Shown here piece after piece: positions 53,901 through 60,422 of a stretch of DNA of 64,000 nucleotides; positions within the stretch are counted from its first letter, which is position 1, and each line of letters starts with the position of its first letter. The notes beneath the pieces were generated by a model. That model did no database searches, was not told the origin of the DNA, and was given only the letters and a program-made list of their open reading frames with translations. The translations under genes were made by a program, and so were the position numbers. This DNA comes from Pelodera strongyloides (taxonomy: Eukaryota > Nematoda > Chromadorea > Rhabditida > Rhabditidae), in assembly GCA_036852015.1 (NCBI GenBank), contig JAANDG010000620.1, positions 1-64,000 on the forward strand, in the 5' to 3' direction.

Positions 53901-55193
53901 TGCGTTTTTATATATTATTAATATTATATTGTTTTTTTTTTCAGCTTTACTTCAAATTACTGCGTGTCTACATGGAGCGCGATTTGGAAATTGGACAGGC
54001 TGAAGTCTTTAAGGAATTCGAGAGTGTGGACTATTGGAAGTAGGTTTTTCACGCTACGTTTTACATGCTTGTTTTGCGTTCTGTCTGTATATTTTGCCTT
54101 TTGTTCGCTTTGATACCGTGAGATGAGAGTTCGTGCAGGTGTTTCTTGGAAGACCGGATGTCTTGAGAAAAAAGCACCGTTAACTTGTCAAATTGTTATA
54201 TCCTATACTTTTTTAAAGCGATATAACGGCCGGATTTGTGTATAGTATGCTGAACATTGTATTCTCATGCTGGACACTACTTCGCGGGTTTTATTCTAAT
54301 CATATTCATTTGCATATAGTTTATGTGAAGGCAGTTGTTCCAGCATACATTCAAAAACCGATTGTTATTTCGCTTTAAAAAATAGTACATATATTAGGAT
54401 TGCGATCGAGCACATTGCGTACGCGCAAGATCTGGACGGAGCACGAGACTTTGCCGTGTTTTCCGGACGTCTTATGCGCCGTTGCCAATTGTACATCACT
54501 CCGTTTGTCGATGCGATCTGTTTGGTGAGTTTTTGAAAAAAAAACTTTTACGTTTTATTGATAGAAAGCGACGAGTGGAGTACTTTCGCTTCGTGGCGTT
54601 TCTAAACCTGGCGCTGTTTGTTGAATATTACTGTATCCTAGAAATCGAAGGTGCTTTTCAACTCGCTGATTCTTTCTTATATTCTTATTGGTAGACCTGG
54701 TTTTGTTTTTTAAAGACTGTTTATTAAGTGAGTTGGAGAAAGCCTTTGAGGTTTCGCGAGTCACCTTTTTCCCTGTCTCTGGTAGTGGAAAATTTTTGCG
54801 ATATTTTTGTTTGTGTTGAAACTCATTGTCAGCTTATTTTTTTTGCTTATTTAGGTGATTGACGCATTTGAGACCCAGTTGACATTTGTCTCGGTTCTGC
54901 ATTTCATATGCGAGACTGACAGAAACTATGCCTGCGACGACATAGCCAATATCGGCTTTGTGATCAACAACACGCTCATCTATGAGGGCGATGTGAGTTT
55001 TTCTTGTACATGGATTGTTTAAAAGCTACTTAGAGTATCAAAAGCGAGAGCTATATATATGACGACCGATTTTTGGGAGCGTATGTTTGTCAACTCGTCA
55101 ACTGGTGTATGCAAGTGAATACAGCGTCCAAATTACTCAACAACAAAAAAAAACACACAACGGCACATATACAGGTGCACTGTCCATTGTCTT

Positions 55194-55254
<61 letters not shown>

Positions 55255-57715
55255 CTGAATCGTTAACCAGCATCGGAAATATAACCATTTTTGAGAAGCT
55301 ACTCCTGAGAATTTCCTTTCTCCGACCAATTGCACTTTTTTCAGTTGTTATATCATTGTTCCACAAAACCAAATGTGGTCCACCAAAAACCATTTTTGGT
55401 TTGTTGAACAAACTTCCATTCGATGTTTAGGACCGACTTTAGAAAAATAATGTGTTTATGTTTAGGAACGGTTGGGCATGATTGGCCGTCTGGAAAAGTG
55501 GGTGGAGAGAAAGAATCAGCCGACGAAGGTCAACGAGTTCTATCTCGCATATAAACATATACTGAACTCGCAATATCTGAAGACTCGGGAGTTTGAGGTG
55601 CGCTTTATTCCTTCCTTTTTTTTAGGTTTCTGAGGCCATATTCACCACTCCATTCTCCGTCTTTTCCTCTGCGTCTCTCACATTAGAATGATATTTCTGT
55701 CCCCAGGGACTACTTCCCCGAGGGAATCGGCGAGTGGTGACTATGGTGGCTGGATGTAAATAGGGACACTTTAGCTCACTGGCAAAGTTACCGTCTCTAA
55801 CGCATACGACCGGGGTTCATATCATAAAACACATCGCCAAATGCGGACGACCATCTCCCGGTCACCCTTCTGGTAGAGTGAACACCTCCCGAAAAAATTG
55901 TCAAGCCCAATCCGTAATGCATTATATTCAAATTAGTCTAAATCACCTCCCGCCGAAGTCGGCCGAAGGCATATGCCACCTCCCCAAAAACTTGAGATGC
56001 GGACCTAATTTATGCCCTGCCGGGGTTCGAGTTGTCCTTTGTACTATTCGCAGAGTTTTAGATCTTGTGGTCGTTCCACGAGCGCATCGAGCAATTCGTT
56101 CACCAAGCCGAGGAAATTGTTGTGAGCCAGGAGCAGGCACAGGCCGAGGCGTTGGACTTGAGCACACGGGCGGGCACCAGTCGATCGGGAATGAGTAAGT
56201 GTTGTATTCGTGAAGTTCAGTATTCTTAGTTTTAAACTTTTGTTTCGTGAATAAATTCACCTATTACACCATTACACGGTAGGGTAGGATATATGTTTAT
56301 GTTTCCGCTAAGTTTGTCTTATGTCTTGTGGTGTTTTCACTGTAATTTTTTAGGGTCTTAGTTTTTTTAGTTGTTTAGTTTTAGGGTTTAGGGTTTAGTT
56401 ATCGATTAGGTAGGCCTTAGGGCGCATTCGAGTTGGGCAAAATGCATAAATTTCACGAAATAATCAGTTCGAGTTCACTGTTAGCCAGTGTTAGCGCGCA
56501 GCGAAATATCCCGCTCATATGAGAGACGCAGAGTCTTGGAAATATTTTTTTCCTGGGCTCTCTTATTTGTCAACAATCTCTCACCCTATCAACTCGAACT
56601 GATTATTTCGCGAAATTTGCGCATTTTGCCCAACTCTCGAATGCGCCCTTAGGGTTTAACGACGTATTTTTCACAGCGGTGATGTGGAAAAGCATCATTG
56701 AATTATTTTCATGATTTTTTTTGTACTCCAGGTCGAACTCGTTCCACAAATGTAATCGACTACGAACGCCCTGACTTGCGTTCCGATGATGTAGTCCTCC
56801 CGGTTAATAATAACAGAAACATGGGATTGGGAGAAAGTGCCGGGGCCACGCCTTTTGTGGATGATCGAACGAAAAAGGTTGGTATTAATAATAAGGAATA
56901 CTACATAGATGGCACAAAAAGGAACTCAATTTGCCCCGTGCAATACCACTAACCGCTTTAGTTTTTTTTTTCTGTAGGGAGATTCCGATTCGGGTCTCTG
57001 GCTACGGGGCGAACAAGATCCTTGGAGTGCAAAAAGTGACAATCGTGCTGACGTGAGTTTATCTTTTATGTTTAATATATATATGGCTCGCTGAAATTCT
57101 TTGAGGTATTTGAGAGTAAACAATAAATTGTGTAGATAGGTTGCCTTTTCCTTTTCTTTACTTTTTGACTGCAAAGTGTGGGGTGAGGGCGAGGAGACTG
57201 CCTAAGAATGTGAGCCTATTCTAGTCTAAGGTTGAACAGGTTCTTCTTTACCTAACCGCGTGAACTTTGAACTTATTTCATTTCAGCCCGCCACACCTAC
57301 CACATCTGCTATCGAAATAGCACATTGCGGGGGAGCAACAGTGAGCCTCGGTCAAACGAGTCCCCTCTTCCGCACAGTGGACATTGCTGCAAATGACATC
57401 TGTGAAAGGCCTCCCCGGCCCGCGGCCCCCACTCCGCCCATCGGGCATCAGTTGCGGGATGAGGTATAGTTATCCCTTTAAGCAATAGAGTTACCGTAGT
57501 CTAGGAAGGGTAGGAAGTTAGGAAGGGTAGGTTAGGGACCGCATAGGTAGTACCCAAGTAGGTAGGGCCTTCATGACAGCATGAGAAAATATAGTGTGCG
57601 ATGGCTGTGAAGTCGTAACTTGTTTTATTAGAGATTTATATAGGACGAGCTGGACGAAATCAAGCCTGTCGTAGCCGGCGGACCCGAGGATGATATGTTC
57701 TTGATGGATGAGTGA
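23933..57715 (+). CDS. USP24: Giant ubiquitin-specific protease, USP24/USP9X class
   Basis: About 78 exons and 2,800 residues; human USP24 is about 2,620. A cysteine protease that removes ubiquitin from proteins. Order: UBA domain (24843-25308), long helical N-terminal arm, ubiquitin-like region (about 36298-37687), a second helical stretch, catalytic domain (44850-49767) and a helical C-terminal arm ending at TGA 57713-57715. Every exon from 24843 on joins in phase. Diagnostic matches include FGRTGGFAAI, SGNMDQTAYVEKI, IPTDPESSTIF and RTWNAYVLFY. The UBA domain at the start favours USP24 over USP9X. The 5' end is unresolved: I place exons at about 23933-24009 and 24356-24463 but see no convincing ATG. 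Exon coordinates are given in the domain entries below. Confidence 0.88.
24044..24117 (+). pseudogene. tRNA-like sequence (pseudogene or SINE head)
   Basis: A box TAGTGGTTAG and B box GGTTCAATGCC are correctly spaced, but the anticodon and acceptor stems do not fold well. It lies in the first placeable intron of the protease gene. Confidence 0.55.
24356..24489 (+). CDS. Alternative end with a PCNA-binding-like motif
   Basis: If the weak donor at 24464 is not used, the frame of the second protease exon runs on 8 codons to TAA at 24487-24489. The protein would end SKRAKSSGQISTFFI. QISTFF after a basic patch resembles a C-terminal PIP box (Q-x-x-hydrophobic-x-x-F-F, here with one spacer residue missing). 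AATAAA follows at 24541. Either this is a short isoform that shares the 5' exons, or the 5' exons belong to a separate small gene. Confidence 0.4.
24515..24556. repeat. Right arm of a 42-bp inverted repeat
   Basis: Partner of 22935-22976. It contains the AATAAA at 24541-24546. The pair may be the ends of a 1.6-kb element or a duplicated 3' end. Confidence 0.8.
24541..24546 (+). promoter_or_regulatory. Candidate intronic polyA signal
   Basis: AATAAA, 52 nt after the TAA of the read-through frame at 24487-24489. It fits early cleavage of a short transcript. Confidence 0.45.
24659..24823. mobile_element. Family A MITE (copy A5)
   Basis: TTAAGCGAAATACCGGCCGG at the left; the right end has a partly duplicated TTTCGCT before TTAA. 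It ends 19 nt before the UBA exon at 24843. Confidence 0.9.
25464..25645. mobile_element. Family A MITE (copy A6)
   Basis: Well preserved: TTAAAGCGAAATACCGGCC and CCGGTATTTCGCTTTAA, in the intron before exon 25814. Confidence 0.92.
26317..26470. mobile_element. Family D foldback element (D3)
   Basis: ATGGGGTTTGCAAGTATCCC at the left, GACACCCCAT at the right. The inner AAATACGGTATATTG-like arms partly pair. Confidence 0.7.
26788..26966. mobile_element. Family A MITE (copy A7)
   Basis: Left end TTGAAGGGAAATACCGGCC and right end CATTATTTCGCTCTAA; both terminal TTAA sites have mutated. It ends 37 nt before exon 27004. Confidence 0.85.
27376..27508. mobile_element. Family B foldback element (B2)
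   Basis: GAGGCCGTATTCACCAACAC and its inverse, with a second pair of arms around GGGAGCC. This is the long-stem subfamily also seen at 50115 and 60717. Confidence 0.85.
27850..27891. mobile_element. Family A MITE right-end fragment (A8)
   Basis: AAGACCGGTTGTTATACCGCTTTAA only; the rest is missing. It ends 28 nt before exon 27920. Confidence 0.6.
33297..33486. mobile_element. Family A MITE (copy A9)
   Basis: TTAAACCGAAATGCCGGCC and CCAGTATTTCGCTTTAA with TTAA at both ends. Confidence 0.9.
34433..34859. mobile_element. PIF/Harbinger-like foldback element (C1)
   Basis: Inverted repeat with arms of about 130 bp: GGACGCGTTCGGGTTGCTC at the left and its inverse ending CGCGCCC at the right. It is flanked by TTA at 34430-34432 and 34860-34862. 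A TTA duplication and GGGCGC-type ends fit PIF/Harbinger MITEs. The unpaired centre (about 34560-34735) has no transposase frame. Confidence 0.85.
35851..36001. mobile_element. Family A MITE, second subfamily (A13)
   Basis: Left end AAAGCGGTATAACATCCGG and right end TGCTATGCCACTTTAA. The GCGGTATAAC variant is shared with A8, and more loosely with A12. Confidence 0.75.
36110..37992 (+). other. USP24: Protease ubiquitin-like region exons
   Basis: Exons 36110-36205, 36298-36383, 36793-36871, 37139-37218, 37583-37687 and 37902-37992. The middle ones read like an internal ubiquitin-like fold: VLCDLRSHSKETISSLKTRI resembles the strand-turn-helix start of the domain in USP24 (HSNETIGSVRWKI), and WKTLEQLGICPNAEESG and REIVLVVKNKTR match the later strands. 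Confidence 0.75.
38281..38462. mobile_element. Family A MITE (copy A10)
   Basis: TTAAAGTGAAATACCGGCC and CCGGCATTTCGCTTTAA. It ends 25 nt before exon 38488. Confidence 0.9.
40358..40510 (-). repeat. SINE-like repeat family E (copy E3)
   Basis: Inverse of E1 and E2: begins with TTAATAATAATC, contains CAAGCGTGCACCTTTATTC and ends in CGGGATAGGGCCAGGAG. Confidence 0.65.
42819..43005. mobile_element. Family A MITE (copy A11)
   Basis: TTAAAGCGAAATACCGGCC and CCGGTGTCTCGCTTTAA, in the intron before exon 43103. Confidence 0.92.
44577..44643 (+). pseudogene. tRNA-like pseudogene, Lys-type anticodon loop
   Basis: TAGTCGAGTGGTAGCGC resembles a D arm. CTCGC-CTTTTGT-GCGAG forms a perfect anticodon arm (TTT), and GGGTTCGACCC a B box. 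The acceptor stem does not pair. It lies in the intron just before the catalytic Cys exon. Confidence 0.5.
47437..47531. mobile_element. Single-copy foldback element
   Basis: GATACTATCAGGGATTCTTC pairs with GAAGAAGCTCTGATCGTATC around a loop at about 47487, with ATAAGATTC/GAATCTTAT at the tip. It lies in a protease intron. Confidence 0.7.
48076..48102 (+). repeat. (TTTG)n microsatellite
   Basis: About six GTTT units directly after the donor at 48075; the GT of the first unit is the 5' splice site. Confidence 0.85.
48177..48216 (+). repeat. (CT)n-rich tract
   Basis: CTCTCTTTCTTTCTCTCTCT-type pyrimidine tract in a protease intron. Confidence 0.85.
49789..49875. mobile_element. Family B foldback element (B3)
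   Basis: Short copy: GAGGCCATATTCATCACTC and GAGTGGTGAATATGGCCTC, with inner GGGGAATTCCCC. It lies just after exon 49652-49767. Confidence 0.85.
50115..50257. mobile_element. Family B foldback element (B4)
   Basis: Long-stem subfamily, GAGGCCGTATTCACCAACAC with inverse arms. It ends 55 nt before exon 50312. Confidence 0.87.
51983..52190. repeat. Repeat family F (copy F1) carrying an exon fragment
   Basis: Shares CGCCAAATGCGGACGA, TCCGTAATGCATTA-type, CAAATTAGTCTAAATCACCTC and GGACCT segments with 55815-56035. A 30-nt piece of the neighbouring exon is embedded at 52083-52112. Confidence 0.7.
53018..53100 (+). repeat. Dispersed repeat with tRNA B-box-like core
   Basis: CAAAGGTCATGGGTTCGTTC and TAATAAACTCGTAATTAATTG recur at 53465-53545. 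The core looks like a tRNA T arm, so this may be a decayed SINE. Confidence 0.55.
53457..53545 (+). repeat. Second copy of the B-box-like repeat, at a 5' splice site
   Basis: Similarity to 53018-53100 starts at the last codons of exon 53251-53461 (CAAGGTAG against CAAGGCAG), so the donor site lies inside or at the edge of the repeat. Confidence 0.5.
54213..54378. mobile_element. Family A MITE, second subfamily (A12)
   Basis: TTAAAGCGATATAACGGCC and TTGTTATTTCGCTTTAA. It ends 19 nt before exon 54398. Confidence 0.88.
55198..55245 (+). repeat. (AT)n microsatellite
   Basis: About 23 AT units, then GTATATATAC, in a protease intron. Confidence 0.95.
55632..55750. mobile_element. Family B foldback element (B5, decayed)
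   Basis: GAGGCCATATTCACCACTCC at the left. The right end (GAGTGGTGACTATGGTGGC) has drifted. Confidence 0.7.
55765..56035 (+). repeat. Repeat family F (copy F2), tRNA-like head
   Basis: Begins with an A-box-like TAGCTCACTGG and a B-box-like GGGGTTCATATC, then the body shared with F1, and ends CCGGGGTTCGAG. It ends 26 nt before exon 56062. A tRNA-derived SINE is the simplest reading. Confidence 0.6.
56420..56648. mobile_element. PIF/Harbinger-like foldback element (C2)
   Basis: GGGCGCATTCGAGTTGGGC and its inverse ending GAATGCGCCC, flanked by TTA at 56417-56419 and 56649-56651. Long arms (GAACTGATTATTTCG) pair. It has the same end type as C1. Confidence 0.87.
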
Positions 57716-59878
57716 TTACAAGGTTAGTCTTTTGCACGATTGATGATTATGGCAGTTTTTCGTACTTGGTTGTCCCTGCTAGTGGTGATAAGCTTGTGCC
57801 CACAAGACACCTGGTATGGATGAGTGATAAGTGAACTGAGTTGGCGTTGTGTGTGTGTGTGTTCTTTGACCCACTGGTAGCTGACATGTACAATTAGAAT
57901 TTGAACGAAATTTTGTTTGTTTTAAATGCCGATGAAGGTGAAAGGTAATGGAGTTGTGGTGTTAGGATCGTAATTGTTGAATAGTGGATCTATAATAAGC
58001 TTTCATTGTAATAGTAATGAAAACATGCAATGAATCGAGCCCACAGAGTGGAGAGGGCTAAAATTTAAAATTTTTCAGCATTTTACAGAATACTGTGGCG
58101 TCGTCGACTGGCTCATGCACCTGAGTTTGACCTTTGCACTTGACAACTCTTCTTATTCTACATTATTTTTTAGTGAGTCATATTATCAGCATCTATAGAT
58201 AATCGAATTAGTATATCCCGTAACTGTCATACGTAGTAGGTAAGCTCTGTGCTAAGTTGTAGTTGTAATTTTTGATCTTGGGAGTCACAAAACTGCTTGT
58301 CGTCTTAAGTGCTACTGCCTGTACAAAACAGAAGCTTTTTATCGTTTTTTTATTTGGAGGTGTAAATAGTATATGCTGCCGTTTGTGGTTATTTGTTTTT
58401 CGCTTTTAGAGTGTAAGTTCTTGAATGAGAGGGGTTACGGTGATCGAACTTGCCAGTTGTATGTTAGTTGCTAGTTGATTGGTTTTGTTTGTGGTTGAAC
58501 GATTTAGTGGTTATGCTACCCAATTTTATTTGTTTTTGAAAATCATATGAGAGAGGCGAGGCGAGCGATGACAACTCTAATCGTGACATCATACCTTTGT
58601 TGTCAATTTATTTATATAATTATTTGTTTATTTATATTATTATTTGTTGAGCCCCCATGGTTGCATCCCCTCTTTTCATGACACGTTCTAGTGTATTCAC
58701 ATTGTATATATATTGTAGTTGTAGTTAGCTTCAGCTTGTTTCCTTGTGTCGTCTCTGGTGAAACGTCCATTGTATAACCCGTGAAAGTTTTGCTAACGTA
58801 CCCAGTGATTAGTTTTTCTTTATTTCTAGATATGCTTAATTTGATGGCTTTATCTTCGTTCACTCCTCTTTTGTAAAAATTTTTTATTTAATGATTATGC
58901 GTGTAAGTATTTGCTTTCTTCGTCTTCTTTATTTGTTTTGGTTTATCTTGCTTTTTTGTCTTAGGCTTAGCATTTAGTGTTTTCTTCGGCCCTTGTTCCT
59001 TAGTTCGTTATATCGGTGTATAAATGAGAAATGTTTGATCTGTTGTATGAAAGGGTAGTCAGTGGTGGTTTCCTTTAGAACGTGGAGATTAAAAAAAAAT
59101 TCATCACATCACCTTTTCATCAATTTCTATATGGTTTTCCTTTTCGAGGTCTACAAACGGTTGCTCCATATCTCAGCATATCGTTCTTTCGTTTATTTAT
59201 TCACCCCCCCCCCTATGTATAGCTTAAAGGGGTACGACACGTGATTGTTGTGTTCCACTCTGTGCTCTTAGTGCATATAACCACGCGCCGTACCGCTTTA
59301 AATATGTTTGGCCGCTTCATTTGCCCACCGCAACACATTGTATTCTCAAACTGAAGACCGGGTGGTTTTACCCCAATTCTTTGTGTTCCGTATGTTTACT
59401 AAATACGGATTCGTTATTATTTTTAGCTAATCAATATTTATTTATCCAATATTTTATAGTGCAGTACTAATGACTACTTGTTTTTTTTTTGTTGTTTTGG
59501 GATGAAGTATTATTTATATATAAAATAGTGGTTTTACACTCTGTTAGTATAACGAATATTTATATCTGTTTATATAATGTATTAATGTTGTATGTATGAA
59601 TAAATAATTTGACTATTTGGGATATAGATTATCGACTTGGATTTTTGACGTCTTTTTCGTCGAAGAGTACCTTAATTTGTTTTTTTAATATTTGTTTTGA
59701 CAATTCCTTTATTTATTTCCTTTGCTTGGATATCATGTCGTTACTTTCTCAGGTTTCCCATTTAATTTATCGTTGCTTTGTTTATGCGTTGTCGTAATCT
59801 GCTTTACGTTTCTTTGGTGCGATCATTTTTACGCATTGTTTAATTTCCATTATTATGTAGCTGTCTTTTTAGGTAACA
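57716..59878 (+). other. Protease 3' UTR and intergenic region
   Basis: No exon seen. T-rich sequence. An AATAAA at 59599-59604 may end a long 3' UTR of the protease gene, 275 nt before the next start codon. It contains a small TTAA-ended hairpin at 59224-59301. Confidence 0.4.
59224..59301. mobile_element. Minimal TTAA-ended hairpin
   Basis: TTAAAGGGGTACGACACGTG and CACGCGCCGTACCGCTTTAA: 78 bp, TTAA at both ends. It resembles a very short relative of family A. Confidence 0.65.
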
Positions 59879-60175
59879 ATGAATCGTGCTGCTGTATCTC
59901 GTCTTGGTGCGTTGCGTCGTGTGTTCCAGCAGAAACGCCAGTCTGGAGGCCACCACGATGTGGTGAACCCCGGACCTCCCGTAACCTTGGACCTTATGCC
60001 CGTGCCCTTCCAGTCCTACCAGAAGGTCTACGGCGAGCTGCAGGCCAAGTTCAACACCTACCTCGGCGTGTCGGCTGTGCTGTTCGTGGTGTCGTTCGGC
60101 GCCGCGCTCTACTATGACCTGTTCCGTTATGAGGAATGCTTCCGCCCGCCCAAGGCCTACCGTAATAGAAACTAA
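59879..60175 (+). CDS. Small mitochondrial membrane protein, prag01-like
   Basis: Single-exon 98-residue frame. The first 25 residues are Arg-rich without acidic residues (MNRAAVSRLGALRRVFQQ), like a mitochondrial presequence. Residues about 40-63 (LMPVPFQSYQKVYGELQAKF) resemble the deltamethrin-resistance/prag01 domain, and one membrane helix (YLGVSAVLFVVSFGAALYY) follows. The job in the inner membrane is not known from the sequence; a respiratory-complex accessory role is a guess. TTTTTAG lies 6 nt before the ATG. GC content is higher than its surroundings. The polyA signal is at 60404. It is probably co-transcribed with NUS1. Confidence 0.75.
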   Translation: MNRAAVSRLGALRRVFQQKRQSGGHHDVVNPGPPVTLDLMPVPFQSYQKVYGELQAKFNTYLGVSAVLFVVSFGAALYYDLFRYEECFRPPKAYRNRN

Positions 60176-60403
60176 GAAGAGATGGATGTAATGTTGGATC
60201 AACGGCTGCCTGATTATCCTACTGTACCGTGATTCTACAACTCGTCGTTTAATTCTTGTCTATTCTTGATCATAGGATTGTTTCACTGTTTTTCAGTCGA
60301 AACTTGTTTCTTTACTTAGTGATTTTGTGTGTCGCGTACTTTTAGTATGTTTATTTCGATGTTTATTTTGTAAGATTAATGTGTTTACTTTGTATGATTA
60401 ATG

Positions 60404-60409
60404 AATAAA
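60404..60409 (+). promoter_or_regulatory. PolyA signal next to the next gene's acceptor
   Basis: AATAAA only 1 nt before TTTATAG (60411-60417), which is followed by a 5-nt leader and the NUS1 ATG at 60423. Confidence 0.7.
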
Positions 60410-60410
60410 G

Positions 60411-60417
60411 TTTATAG
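60411..60417 (+). promoter_or_regulatory. Likely spliced-leader acceptor of NUS1
   Basis: TTTATAG, 5 nt upstream of the NUS1 start codon and directly downstream of the previous gene's polyA signal. This arrangement is known from operons without intercistronic sequence. Confidence 0.55.
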
Positions 60418-60422
60418 GTGCA

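Larger units (their letters stand above)
50312..57715 (+). other. USP24: Protease C-terminal arm exons
   Basis: Exons 50312-50388, 50619-50733, 51041-51120, 51386-51458, 51734-51901, 52345-52422, 52637-52758, 53251-53461, 53945-54039, 54398-54524, 54855-54992, 55466-55597, 56062-56194, 56732-56877, 56978-57052, 57287-57463 and 57644-57715. A helical arm is followed by a Ser/Pro/Asp-rich tail ending GGPEDDMFLMDE. Anchors: VMPQNLKDEVTNENAKFSR and ERELYTRYYIELCERV. One exon (51734-51901) has a fragment copied into the next intron. Confidence 0.85.

Noticed and set aside
12092..54378. Family A as true introners (elements that are whole introns)
   Set aside because: No intron is bounded at both ends by the element; only one copy supplies an acceptor and none supplies a donor.
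56370..56400. TTTAGGG-like telomere repeat
   Set aside because: Only two to three imperfect units inside an intron, next to a PIF/Harbinger-like element.
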